Shown here one piece after another: positions 51,899 through 60,404 of a stretch of DNA of 64,000 nt (the first letter of the stretch is position 1; the number at the start of each line of letters is the position of its first letter). This stretch comes from Mycolicibacterium fortuitum subsp. fortuitum (GTDB lineage Bacteria; Actinomycetota; Actinomycetes; Mycobacteriales; Mycobacteriaceae), in NCBI RefSeq assembly GCF_022179545.1, contig NZ_AP025518.1, forward strand, positions 868,001 through 932,000, given 5' to 3'. The notes under the pieces are model-generated. The model ran no database searches and had not been told where the DNA came from. It saw only the letters and a program-made list of their open reading frames with translations. A program made the position numbers and the translations under genes.

Positions 51899-52743
51899 AA
51901 ATGGGTACCTATGCAGTGACCGGATCGGCATCCGGGATGGGCCGCGCGGCGGCCGAGCGGTTGCGGACCGACGGGCACCGCGTGATCGGTGTCGATCTGC
52001 GCGATGCCGAGGTGATCGCTGACCTGTCGACACCACAGGGCCGTTCGGACGCCGCTGCTGAGGTGCTTGCGTTGGCTGAAGGGCGGCTCGACGGCGCAGT
52101 GATGGCGGCAGGTGTCGGTCCGCTGCCGGACCGCAACGCCGTACGGCTGATCCTGTCGGTCAACTATCTCGGGGTGGTCGACCTGCTACAGAAGTGGCGG
52201 CCGGCGTTCGTTGCCGCAGGCAACGCAAAAGTGGTCGTCGTCGGCAGCAATTCGAGTACCACGATGCCGATGGTGCCCGTGCGTGCGGTGCGGGCTCTGC
52301 TGCGCGACGATCTAGATCGCGCGGTCAAGACCCTGCATCGTTACCGTGCGGTTGCACCGTCGCTCAGCTACGGTGCATCGAAGATCGCGGTATCGCGATG
52401 GGTGCGGCGCACTGCGGTGCAGCGGACTTGGGCAGGCGCGGGGATTCGACTGAACGTGATTGCCCCTGGCGCGGTACGGACTCCTCTTCTGGAGAAGCAG
52501 CTCGCCTCCCCACGAGAAGCCAAGGCTGTGCAGTTCTTCCCGGTCCCGGTCGGGGGCTTCGGCGATCCGGACCATCTTGCGGAATGGATGATCTTCATGC
52601 TGTCCGACGCGGCTGAGTTTCTCTGCGGCAGCGTCATCTTCGTCGATGGTGGATCAGATGCCCACTTCCGGCCGGATGATTGGCCTCGGCGGGTACCCAC
52701 ATCCCGGATTCTCAACTATGCCGTGAAGTACATGCGCCGCTAG
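51895..52743 (+). CDS. 3-alpha-hydroxysteroid dehydrogenase/carbonyl reductase-like SDR
   Basis: An SDR of about 280-282 aa. GTG 51895 overlaps the previous stop (GTGA); ATG 51901 is equally possible. The N-terminal TGSASGMGRAAAERLRTDGHRVIGVDLRDAEVIADLSTPQGR closely resembles Comamonas 3-alpha-HSD/CR, including the DLRDAEVIADLS segment as I recall it. Numbered from ATG 51901, catalytic residues are Ser116/118, Tyr157 and Lys161 in YGASK. Asp in GVDLRD indicates NAD(H). The C-terminus carries about 25 extra residues (DDWPRRVPTSRILNYAVKYMRR). Likely oxidises a 3-alpha-hydroxysteroid. Confidence 0.88.
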   Translation: MKMGTYAVTGSASGMGRAAAERLRTDGHRVIGVDLRDAEVIADLSTPQGRSDAAAEVLALAEGRLDGAVMAAGVGPLPDRNAVRLILSVNYLGVVDLLQKWRPAFVAAGNAKVVVVGSNSSTTMPMVPVRAVRALLRDDLDRAVKTLHRYRAVAPSLSYGASKIAVSRWVRRTAVQRTWAGAGIRLNVIAPGAVRTPLLEKQLASPREAKAVQFFPVPVGGFGDPDHLAEWMIFMLSDAAEFLCGSVIFVDGGSDAHFRPDDWPRRVPTSRILNYAVKYMRR

Positions 52744-52750
52744 GTTCTCG

Positions 52751-53620
52751 TCACCTACCGCCTGCGGCTGCCACGGTGACCTCATTCCGACGGATCATGG
52801 CCGGCGTGACCACTCGATGCGCCGCTCGTGACTGGCGCGCGCCGTTGCGGGGCACATCCGAAAGGCTGTGGCAGATAGCCCATGACGCACTGTGAACGGC
52901 CGCCGCGACGGGCTCGATCCGAGTCGACCTGGCGGGTCCGCACAGCGACAGCGCAAATTGATTGCCTCCCTCGCTCGCACTGATCGGCGCGGCCACGACG
53001 GTGACTCCCCGCTCACAACCTTCGGCATCGACGGCAACCCCGCCGCGAGCGCGTACGGCGGCCAGACTTCGATCCAACTCCGCCCGGTTGCGAACTCCGT
53101 ACGGCGATGTCACCGCGTACCGCAACTCTGGCCAGGCGGACTCGTCCATCTGCGCCAGGAGCGCGCGGCCGGGGGCACTCTGTTCCACGGGCTGCTTGAA
53201 ACCGACCTGCCAACAACTGCCGGAGCTGGGCCACATGCCGAAGCGTTCGATGTGCAGCACGTGCGTACCCGTCAGGACGCTGAGATGCGCCGTCAGGCCG
53301 GTGCGACGGTGTAGGTCCGCCATCACGGGCAGCGCCGCTTCGGGAACTCGACGCTGCCGCACTGCCTGGCGGCCGAGTTCGAACATCTTCAGCCCCAGTG
53401 TGTATTCGGCGCCATGGCGTTCGATCCAGCCGAGCTGGACCAGTCCCTGCAGGATGCGATGAGTCGACGAGCGGGGAACGTTCGAATACCGGGTGATTTC
53501 CGCCAGGGTGAGTGTTTGGCGTGCGCCGAAAACCTCCAGAAGCGCAGCCGCCCGATTGAGCAGCGCTATGGGAGCAGCGTCGTCATCCGACGTTGGCACA
53601 AATCCCTCCATACCTGTCAT
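52751..53620 (-). CDS. IclR-family transcriptional regulator
   Basis: A 289-aa regulator with wHTH LLNRAAALLEVFGARQTLTLAEITRYSNVPRSSTHRILQGLVQLGWIERHG and an effector domain with VGFKQPVEQSAPGRALLAQMDES, VTVVAAPISASEGG. It is paralogous to the IclR at 34184. Start ATG 53620 has AGGTG eight bases upstream; ATG 53611 is an alternative. It is divergent from a TetR gene, with two inverted repeats in between, and convergent with the 3-alpha-HSD gene (7 bp between stops). Confidence 0.93.
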   Translation of the reverse strand: MTGMEGFVPTSDDDAAPIALLNRAAALLEVFGARQTLTLAEITRYSNVPRSSTHRILQGLVQLGWIERHGAEYTLGLKMFELGRQAVRQRRVPEAALPVMADLHRRTGLTAHLSVLTGTHVLHIERFGMWPSSGSCWQVGFKQPVEQSAPGRALLAQMDESAWPELRYAVTSPYGVRNRAELDRSLAAVRARGGVAVDAEGCERGVTVVAAPISASEGGNQFALSLCGPARSTRIEPVAAAVHSASWAICHSLSDVPRNGARQSRAAHRVVTPAMIRRNEVTVAAAGGR

Positions 53621-53627
53621 ACTCTGT

Positions 53628-53652
53628 ACACCTGTCACAACGTGACAGGTGT
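53628..53652. promoter_or_regulatory. 25-bp palindrome between iclR and tetR
   Basis: Arms ACACCTGTCAC and GTGACAGGTGT (11 bases, perfect) around AAC. A third half-site, TACCTGTCAT, occurs at 53611-53620. The palindrome sits 8 bases upstream of the iclR start and 65 bases upstream of tetR. It differs from the palindrome before the IclR at 34184, so the TetR protein is as likely a binder as the IclR. Confidence 0.8.
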
Positions 53653-53658
53653 GAGTCT

Positions 53659-53673
53659 AGACACAGCGTGTCT
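53659..53673. promoter_or_regulatory. Second inverted repeat upstream of tetR
   Basis: AGACAC-AGC-GTGTCT, perfect 6-base arms, centred 26 bp from the large palindrome and 45 bases upstream of tetR. A candidate second operator for the TetR or IclR protein. Confidence 0.5.
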
Positions 53674-53717
53674 GCGAAGTAAAGGAGACCGCGAACCGGT
53701 GCGACGACAATCAGCGA

Positions 53718-54362
53718 ATGCCCAAAGGTAAGGGACCGACGCTCACCGAGCGTCGCGCCGAAGAATTGCGGCTCAACATCGCCAGGACCGCATGCGACAT
53801 CTTCATCGCCGACGGCGACACCACGGCAACCGTGGAGCGCATCTGCGCCGAAGTCGGCATCGCGACGCGTACGTTCTACCGCCACTTCCCGGTGAAGGAA
53901 GACGTACTGGGGCCGTTGTTCGGGCGAAGCGAGACCAACATGCGGGAACTGTTGTCCTGTGCTGCAGCGGATTCAGACCCCGTAGATGTTCTTGTCGACA
54001 TGTTCACGGTCGAGGTCCGGCATCGCCGGTCAGCTGGGGCCCAGCATCGGCAGTCGGTGGACAAGGCGCGCAAGCTGATGTCCCTCGTTGCCGAGACTCC
54101 GCAGTACCGACTGCGATGGATGGAATGGAGCGAGAACCTGGCCGACGCCATCACCGAGTTCCTGGCGGGGCACTTCGACCTGGGTGACGACGTGTTCACC
54201 CGCTCACTGCCGAGTCGGCTCATCGTCCACGTCAGCAGCAACGCCTACATCTGGTGGACCGACGCCAAGGAGCCGCACGAGCTCGACGAATTGGTCGCTG
54301 CGCACCGGTCCGGGATCGGCATGGTGCTGGCAGGACTACAACGGATGAACGGTGGTCGCTAA
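53718..54362 (+). CDS. TetR-family regulator
   Basis: A 214-aa TetR with HTH TVERICAEVGIATRTFYRHFPVKEDVLGPLF (about residues 33-63). It is paralogous to the TetR at 15104 (LTERRAEELR, PQYRLRWMEW, FDLGDDVFTRSLPSRL). Ligand and target are unknown, but the neighbouring hsaD-like gene, convergent with a 4-bp overlap, and the iclR gene suggest steroid control. The start codon follows AAAGGAGACC by about 28 bases without another site, so the true start may differ slightly. Confidence 0.92.
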   Translation: MPKGKGPTLTERRAEELRLNIARTACDIFIADGDTTATVERICAEVGIATRTFYRHFPVKEDVLGPLFGRSETNMRELLSCAAADSDPVDVLVDMFTVEVRHRRSAGAQHRQSVDKARKLMSLVAETPQYRLRWMEWSENLADAITEFLAGHFDLGDDVFTRSLPSRLIVHVSSNAYIWWTDAKEPHELDELVAAHRSGIGMVLAGLQRMNGGR

Positions 54363-55237
54363 CTTCTGGTCAGGAAGGTCGTGACGACGGATTCGAAAGC
54401 GGACTTCGCCTCGATCATCGCCCAGTGCCCACAGTTGGGGAACACGTGAAGCTCGGCGTTGGGGATGGTCCGCATCGGAATCAGCGCCATATCAAGCGGA
54501 CTCACGCGATCATCGCGTCCCCAGGTCAGCAGTGTCGGTGCCGACACCTTGTGCATCCGTGCCCAGGGCATGGGCAGGTCGGATGAGGCCATTGATGCCA
54601 GCATCGCCGCGAACGCGGCCTTCCCGTACATGCGGCGTGCAGCGGCCAACGTCTCTGGGTCGGTTGCCAGTGTCCAGCGCTCCTCGATCAGCTCCTCGGT
54701 GACCAGCGACCTGTCGTAGACCATGGAATGCAGCCAGTCGATGAGGCGCTGGCGCGTGGGGTCCTCGGTGAATTCCTGCAGCAGGCGGATTCCCTCGCTT
54801 GGGCCGGGGGAGAAGATCGTGGTGCCGATCCCACCGATCGTCACGAGACGTCCTACGCGGTCGGGTGCGTTGATCGCGGTGTTTATGCCGACACCACCGC
54901 CCATGGAGTTGCCGACGATGTCCACCCGTTCGACACCCAGGGCATCGAGGAAGGGGGTTACCGCGCCCTGCGCCGTGATCATGGGGTGCCCACCCCAGTC
55001 ATCTGACACCCCGAAGCCGGGAAATTCCAGGACCAGGCACCGGAAAGACTCTGCGAACGTCGGCAGTACCCCACGGAAGTTGCGCCAGCCGGTGACTCCC
55101 GGGCCCGATCCGTGCAGGAACAGCACCGTCGGCCCCTGGCCGACGTCGTAGTACCGCAAAGCGCCTGCGCTGGTGTTGATCTCACGCACCGCATCCGTCG
55201 TACCGGCGCCGTCGATGATCGCAGCAGAATCTGACAT
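54359..55237 (-). CDS. hsaD: Meta-cleavage product hydrolase, HsaD-like
   Basis: A 292-aa alpha/beta hydrolase of the C-C bond hydrolase (MCP) family. The catalytic triad is Ser111 (VGNSMGGG), Asp242 (WGRDDRVSP) and His271 (NCGHWAMIE), with the oxyanion HGSGPG at 42-47. In steroid degradation HsaD splits 4,9-DSHA into DOHNAA and HHD. The best candidate to follow the HsaC-like enzyme at 42313. It is divergent from the mce operon; the regulon motif copy 3 lies in the promoter between them. Start ATG 55237. Confidence 0.88.
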   Translation of the reverse strand: MSDSAAIIDGAGTTDAVREINTSAGALRYYDVGQGPTVLFLHGSGPGVTGWRNFRGVLPTFAESFRCLVLEFPGFGVSDDWGGHPMITAQGAVTPFLDALGVERVDIVGNSMGGGVGINTAINAPDRVGRLVTIGGIGTTIFSPGPSEGIRLLQEFTEDPTRQRLIDWLHSMVYDRSLVTEELIEERWTLATDPETLAAARRMYGKAAFAAMLASMASSDLPMPWARMHKVSAPTLLTWGRDDRVSPLDMALIPMRTIPNAELHVFPNCGHWAMIEAKSAFESVVTTFLTRS

Positions 55238-55306
55238 GCGTCTTCTTTCCTATCGCTGGGCTCGTTGAATCCAGCCTCACACCCACTCGCGGCGGTCGGC
55301 AATGAG

Positions 55307-55320
55307 GTGTTCCGCTCACC
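55307..55320 (-). promoter_or_regulatory. Shared steroid-regulon motif, copy 3 (hsaD/mce)
   Basis: On the minus strand this reads GGTGAGCGGAACAC, identical to copy 1 except for one base. It is 70 bases upstream of hsaD and about 156 bases upstream of yrbEA. A 10-base palindrome TCACCGGTGA (55316-55325) overlaps it. It may control both divergent transcripts. Confidence 0.55.
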
Positions 55321-55475
55321 GGTGACTAGCGATCGCCGTGGACAGCGGGGCGGTATTCCCGGTGGGTGGGACACGCAATGGTGCGCCCGGGTGTGAACTG
55401 CGATTGTTCCCGGTCGAGACGTGTTCCAGGTCATACCGATGCCCGGATGACTCACACGCAGAAATGGAGAACTCG

Positions 55476-56246
55476 ATGCTGCAGCGGCAACTCGCCGGCC
55501 CACTCGAGGGGGTGGGTGGGTTGTTCGCCATGTCGGTGGATGCCGCCAGATTCACGGTGCGCGGACCCTTCCAATGGCGCGAATTCCTTGACCAGTCCTG
55601 GTTTGTGGCACGGGTGTCCATGGCGCCGACCCTGCTGGTGGCGATCCCGTTCACGGTGCTGGTGTCGTTCACCCTGAACATCCTGCTTCGCGAACTCGGT
55701 GCCGCAGACCTGTCCGGGGCCGGTGCGGCATTCGGCGCGGTGACCCAGGTGGGTCCCATGGTGACGGTGCTGATCGTGGCCGGCGCGGGGGCAACGGCGA
55801 TGTGTGCCGACCTGGGGTCGCGCACCGTCCGTGAAGAGATCGACGCGATGGAGGTGCTGGGCATCAACCCGATCCAGCGGCTGGTCACCCCGCGCATGCT
55901 GGCCTCGGGGCTGGTGGCGCTGCTGCTCAACAGCGTGGTGGTCATCATCGGAATCCTTGGCGGATACCTATTTTCGGTGTTCGTCCAAGACGTCAACCCC
56001 GGCGCGTTCGCGGCCGGAATCACCCTGCTCACCGGCATTCCGGAGGTCGTCATCTCCTGTGTCAAGGCGGCATTGTTCGGCCTGATCGCCGGACTGGTCG
56101 CGTGCTACCGCGGCCTCACCGTCTCAGGCGGTGGTGCCAAGGCCGTGGGCAATGCCGTCAACGAAACCGTGGTCTACGCATTCATGGCGTTGTTCGTGGT
56201 CAACGTGGTGGTCACCGCCATCGGTATCCAGATGACGACACGATGA
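55476..56246 (+). CDS. yrbEA: YrbE (MlaE-type) Mce permease subunit A
   Basis: A 256-aa integral membrane subunit of a Mce lipid importer. It has about five hydrophobic spans and the conserved cytosolic loop REEIDAMEVLGINPIQRLVTPRMLA (coupling to the MceG ATPase). Start ATG 55476 is supported by GGAGA seven bases upstream; ATG 55464, four codons earlier, is possible. It begins the mce operon and overlaps yrbEB by 4 bp (ATGA). ATPase and assembly genes (mceG) are not in the window. Confidence 0.95.
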   Translation: MLQRQLAGPLEGVGGLFAMSVDAARFTVRGPFQWREFLDQSWFVARVSMAPTLLVAIPFTVLVSFTLNILLRELGAADLSGAGAAFGAVTQVGPMVTVLIVAGAGATAMCADLGSRTVREEIDAMEVLGINPIQRLVTPRMLASGLVALLLNSVVVIIGILGGYLFSVFVQDVNPGAFAAGITLLTGIPEVVISCVKAALFGLIAGLVACYRGLTVSGGGAKAVGNAVNETVVYAFMALFVVNVVVTAIGIQMTTR

Positions 56247-57094
56247 CGGCGGCACTCCAGTCCGTCTACCCGCGTCTGTCCCGGGCGGTGCGACGGCCCG
56301 GCGCAACGCTGAGTGGCATCGGTGACCATGTGCTGTTCTACGGGCGTGCACTGGCCGGCATGCCCCATGCGGCCGTGCACTACCGCAAGGAAGTCGTGCG
56401 GCTGATCGCCGAAATCAGCATGGGTGCGGGAACATTGGCGATGATCGGCGGAACCGTCGTCATCGTCGGATTTCTGACCCTGGCCACGGGCGGAGTCCTG
56501 GCGATTCAGGGCTACAGCTCGCTGGGCAACATCGGCATCGAGGCCCTGACCGGGTTCCTGGCGGCCTTCATCAACGTCCGGATCTCGGCGCCCATCGTCG
56601 CCGGAATCGGTCTGGCCGCCACCTTCGGTGCCGGCGTCACCGCACAGTTGGGCGCGATGCGGATCAACGAAGAGGTCGACGCGCTCGAAGCGATGGCGAT
56701 CCGGCCGGTCGAGTACCTGGTGTCCAGTCGCATCGTGGCCGGGATGATCGCCATCACGCCCCTGTACTCGATTGCGGTGATTTTGTCCTTCTTGGCTTCC
56801 CAGTTCACCACTGTGGTGCTGTTGGGGCAGTCCGGTGGTCTGTACGGGCATTACTTCAGTACGTTCCTCAATCCGATCGACCTGCTCTGGTCGTTCCTTC
56901 AGGCACTGCTGATGGCCTTGGCCATCTTGCTGGTGCACACCTACTACGGCTTCTTCGCCACCGGTGGTCCCGCCGGTGTCGGCGTGGCAGTCGGCAACGC
57001 GGTCCGGACGTCACTGATCGTCGTCGTCTCGATCACCCTGCTGATCTCGCTCGCTGTCTACGGCTCCAACGGCAACTTCAACCTCTCCGGCTAG
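56243..57094 (+). CDS. yrbEB: YrbE (MlaE-type) Mce permease subunit B
   Basis: A 283-aa multi-span membrane protein, second permease of the Mce complex. It has the loop RINEEVDALEAMAIRPVEYLVSSRIVAGM matching its partner and hydrophobic spans throughout. A 40-residue N-terminal amphipathic region precedes the first span, usual for this subunit. Followed by mceA after 12 bp with GAAGG ribosome site. Confidence 0.95.
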   Translation: MTAALQSVYPRLSRAVRRPGATLSGIGDHVLFYGRALAGMPHAAVHYRKEVVRLIAEISMGAGTLAMIGGTVVIVGFLTLATGGVLAIQGYSSLGNIGIEALTGFLAAFINVRISAPIVAGIGLAATFGAGVTAQLGAMRINEEVDALEAMAIRPVEYLVSSRIVAGMIAITPLYSIAVILSFLASQFTTVVLLGQSGGLYGHYFSTFLNPIDLLWSFLQALLMALAILLVHTYYGFFATGGPAGVGVAVGNAVRTSLIVVVSITLLISLAVYGSNGNFNLSG

Positions 57095-57106
57095 AGAAGG
57101 CATCTG

Positions 57107-58294
57107 ATGTCGCGTGACGCAATACGTCTTCTGACCGGGCTGACCACGGTCGCGGTGATCGCCGCGATCGTGACCGGCTCGATCGTGCTGTTCCGCGGCG
57201 GGGTCGCACCCACTGCCTCGGTCACCGTGATCTCGCCGCGGGCCGGTCTGGTGATGAACCCCGACGCCAAGGTGAAACTGCACGGCGCCCAGGTGGGCAA
57301 GGTCGTCGAAATCCAGGCGTTGCCGGACGGCCAGGCTGCTCTGAAGCTGGCGATGAATCCCGATGACCTGCAACTCATTCCCGCCAACACCGGTGTGGAG
57401 ATTGCTTCCAGCACCGTGTTCGGTGCCAAGTTCGTACAGCTCGTCCCACCGGCGCAGCCGTCGCCGGAATCGATGTACCCAGGCCAGGTGCTCGATGCCA
57501 CCCATACCACCGTCGAGATCAACACGGTCTTCGAGCAACTGGTTTCGGTGCTGGCGCAGATCCAACCTGAGAAGCTGAACGAAACACTCGGTGCGATGGC
57601 CCAGGCCATCGACGGCCGCGGCGACAAGCTGGGGCAGACACTGGTCGATCTCGACGCCATGCTGGCCAAGATCTCGCCGAGCCTGCCGACGCTGAGTCAT
57701 GAGATGGCAGTGGCCCCCCAGGTTCTCAACGCCTACGCCGACGTGGCTCCGCAGCTGATGGAAACCGTTCGCAGTGCGACGCAACTGAGCGACACCGTTG
57801 TCGATCGGCGCAATGACCTGGATGCGTTGTTGATCAGTACGATCGGGTTGGCCGACGTGGGCAATGACGTGGTCGCGACCAACAGCGCCGGGGTGATCGA
57901 CGCCATGCGCCTGCTGGTGCCGACAACGAACCTGCTCAACCAATACAACCCGGCCCTGAACTGTGTTCTCAAGGGGATGGAGCCGCTGGCCATGGGGCCG
58001 CCACAGCCGCTCCCGGGCGTCATGCTGCTGGACTCGTTCCTCTTGGGCACCGAACGTTACCGCTACCCGGGCAACCTGCCGAAGGTCGCCGCCACGGGCG
58101 GACCGCAATGCCAGGGCCTGCCCGAGGTCGGCTTTGAACAACGCCCACCGTTTGTGGTCACCGACATCGACGCCAACCCGGCGCAATACGGGAATCAGGG
58201 GATCCTGTTGAACTCCGATGCCCTCAAACAGGCGCTGTACGGCCCGCTCGACGGCCCGCCACGTAACACACCGCAGATAGGACAACCGGGATGA
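57107..58294 (+). CDS. mceA: MceA-type substrate-binding protein
   Basis: A 395-aa Mce protein: one N-terminal hydrophobic anchor (LLTGLTTVAVIAAIVTGSIVLF, 8-29), the MCE/MlaD domain near residues 37-115 (VTVISPRAGLVMNPDAKVKLHGAQVGKVVEI), then a long helical region and a Pro/Gly-rich tail. Six such proteins form the periplasmic tunnel carrying lipid or sterol to the permease. Overlaps mceB by 4 bp. Which of the mycobacterial Mce systems this is cannot be told from the sequence alone; steroid neighbours suggest steroid uptake. Confidence 0.94.
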   Translation: MSRDAIRLLTGLTTVAVIAAIVTGSIVLFRGGVAPTASVTVISPRAGLVMNPDAKVKLHGAQVGKVVEIQALPDGQAALKLAMNPDDLQLIPANTGVEIASSTVFGAKFVQLVPPAQPSPESMYPGQVLDATHTTVEINTVFEQLVSVLAQIQPEKLNETLGAMAQAIDGRGDKLGQTLVDLDAMLAKISPSLPTLSHEMAVAPQVLNAYADVAPQLMETVRSATQLSDTVVDRRNDLDALLISTIGLADVGNDVVATNSAGVIDAMRLLVPTTNLLNQYNPALNCVLKGMEPLAMGPPQPLPGVMLLDSFLLGTERYRYPGNLPKVAATGGPQCQGLPEVGFEQRPPFVVTDIDANPAQYGNQGILLNSDALKQALYGPLDGPPRNTPQIGQPG

Positions 58295-59322
58295 CGCGCA
58301 GCCGCGGGACCGCCTTGAAGTTCGGCGTGTTCGGAGTGACGATGCTGCTCTTGACCGGAGCGCTGTTCGCAATCATGGGGCAGTACCGGACCGGGTCGAC
58401 CAACGGCTACTCGGCAGTGTTCACCGACGCGTCCAGCCTCAAGGCCGGCGACTCCGTCCGGGTGGCGGGCATCCGCGTGGGCACGGTCAATGACGTTGCG
58501 CTGCAACCCGACAACACCGTGCTGGTGCACTTCGACTCCGACCGCGAAGTCGTACTGACCACCGCCACCAAGATCGCGGTGCGCTATCTGGACCTGGTCG
58601 GCAATCGTTACCTCGAGCTGCTGGAAGGTCCCGGATCGACCAAGATCCAGCCACCCGGTTCGCAGATCCCGGTTGACCGGACCGAACCGGCGCTGGATCT
58701 CGATCTGCTGCTCGGCGGGCTCAAGCCCGTCATTCAGGGACTCAACGCCCAGAATGTCAACGCGCTGACGAACTCGCTGATCCAGATCCTGCAGGGCCAG
58801 GGTGGCACTGTGGAATCGCTGATGTCGCATACCACTTCGTTCACCCAGGCTCTCGCCGACAACGGGCAGACGGTGCAACAGCTGATCGACAACCTGAAAA
58901 CCACCGTGGCCACAGTTGCCAAAGACGGTGACAAGTTCTCAGGCGCTGTCGAGCAGCTTCAACAGCTCATCACCGGACTGTCGCAGGAGCGCGACCCGAT
59001 CGGGGAGGCCATCACCGCCCTGGACAACGGAACGGCATCTCTGACGGATCTGATGACCCAGGCTCGGCCACCCCTGTCGGGTACCGTCGATCAACTCACC
59101 CGGCTGGCGCCCCTGCTGTCCAACACCGACGACATGGCACGGCTGGACCTGTCGTTGCAGAACGCGCCCAAGAACTACCGCAAGCTGGTCCGGTTGGGGG
59201 CTTACGGCAGCTTCATCAACCAGTACCTGTGCGGCATGAATGTCAGGGTCACAGACCTGCAGGGGCGCACCGCGTACTTCCCGTGGATCATGCAGAACAC
59301 CGGACGCTGTGGGGAGCCCTGA
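58291..59322 (+). CDS. mceB: MceB-type protein
   Basis: A 343-aa Mce protein with N-terminal anchor (FGVFGVTMLLLTGALFAIMG, 11-30) and MCE domain YSAVFTDASSLKAGDSVRVAGIRVGTVNDVALQPDNTVLVHF. A helical coiled region follows (about 145-270). It ends QNTGRCGEP, with Cys that may pair with the C-terminal GMNV region Cys of other subunits. Overlaps the next gene by one base (TGATG). Confidence 0.94.
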   Translation: MTRSRGTALKFGVFGVTMLLLTGALFAIMGQYRTGSTNGYSAVFTDASSLKAGDSVRVAGIRVGTVNDVALQPDNTVLVHFDSDREVVLTTATKIAVRYLDLVGNRYLELLEGPGSTKIQPPGSQIPVDRTEPALDLDLLLGGLKPVIQGLNAQNVNALTNSLIQILQGQGGTVESLMSHTTSFTQALADNGQTVQQLIDNLKTTVATVAKDGDKFSGAVEQLQQLITGLSQERDPIGEAITALDNGTASLTDLMTQARPPLSGTVDQLTRLAPLLSNTDDMARLDLSLQNAPKNYRKLVRLGAYGSFINQYLCGMNVRVTDLQGRTAYFPWIMQNTGRCGEP

Positions 59323-60404
59323 TGCTGAAATACCGTGGATCGCACCTCATCCGGAGCGGACTCATCGGCATTGTGCTGATCGCGATGATCATCGCTGTGG
59401 GCCTCCAGCCACAAGCGCTGTGGTCTTGGGCCACATCGGTCAAGTACAACGCACTGTTCGCCGAGGCCGGTGGACTCACCACCGGCAACGACGTCAAGAT
59501 CTCGGGCGTCACCAAAGGCCTCGTCACCGGTGTCAGCCTGAGTCACGGCAAGGCACTGGTGACCTTCACCCTCGACAGCAAGGTACGGCTGGGCTCCGAT
59601 ACCACCGCGCACATCCGTACCGGAACGATGCTCGGCGCCCGCATGCTGACGCTCGAGCCGGCCGGCGCGGGCACCATGCGCGCGTCGGAAACGATCCCCA
59701 TCACCCGGACGGCGTCGCCGTATTCGCTGACCAACGCCGTCGGCGACTTCACCCACAACACGGAGGGCACCGACACCGCTGCACTCACGCAATCTCTGGA
59801 TACGTTGTCGGACACCATCGACCGGATGGCACCGCAGTTGGGACCCACGTTCGAGGGCCTGTCCCGGTTGTCGGAGACGCTGAACAGCCGCAACGAATCT
59901 CTTTCGAATCTGCTCAAGAGTGCCGCCGACGTGACCGGCATCCTGTCGAAACGCAGCGAGCAGGTCAACACTCTGCTGCTGGACGCGAACGCGTTGACCG
60001 GCGTGCTCGACCAACGCCGATACGCGATCGTGAACCTGCTGGCCAATACGTCAGCGCTGTCCCAGCAGCTCTCGGGACTCGTTCAAGACAACGAGGAAGA
60101 GCTTGCACCCACCCTGAAGCAGCTCAACTCGGTGACGGCGATGCTGGAGAAGAACCGCGACAACATCGCCGGTGCCTTGGCAGGGCTCGCCAAATATCAA
60201 GTCACCCAGGGTGAATCGGTGAACAATGGCTGGTACTACAACGCGTTCGTCGGTAACCTCCTGCCGGCGCAGACACTGCAGCCCTTCCTTGACTACGCGT
60301 TCGGATTCCGACGCGGAACCAACGCGGGACAACCACCGGACAATGCCGGTCCGCGCGCCGAATTCCCCTGGCCCCACAACGGCATTCCTGGAGGAAGTCG
60401 ATGA
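59322..60404 (+). CDS. mceC: MceC-type protein
   Basis: A 360-aa Mce protein: N-terminal hydrophobic span (SGLIGIVLIAMIIAVGLQP, 12-30), MCE domain YNALFAEAGGLTTGNDVKISGVTKGLVTGVSLSHGKALVTFTL, then long helices with heptad-like Leu/Asn patterns (ESLSNLLKSAADVTGILSKRSEQVNTLLLDAN). The tail is Pro/Gly-rich. Start ATG 59322 overlaps the mceB stop. Length matches MceC proteins (about 340-520 aa). Confidence 0.94.
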   Translation: MLKYRGSHLIRSGLIGIVLIAMIIAVGLQPQALWSWATSVKYNALFAEAGGLTTGNDVKISGVTKGLVTGVSLSHGKALVTFTLDSKVRLGSDTTAHIRTGTMLGARMLTLEPAGAGTMRASETIPITRTASPYSLTNAVGDFTHNTEGTDTAALTQSLDTLSDTIDRMAPQLGPTFEGLSRLSETLNSRNESLSNLLKSAADVTGILSKRSEQVNTLLLDANALTGVLDQRRYAIVNLLANTSALSQQLSGLVQDNEEELAPTLKQLNSVTAMLEKNRDNIAGALAGLAKYQVTQGESVNNGWYYNAFVGNLLPAQTLQPFLDYAFGFRRGTNAGQPPDNAGPRAEFPWPHNGIPGGSR

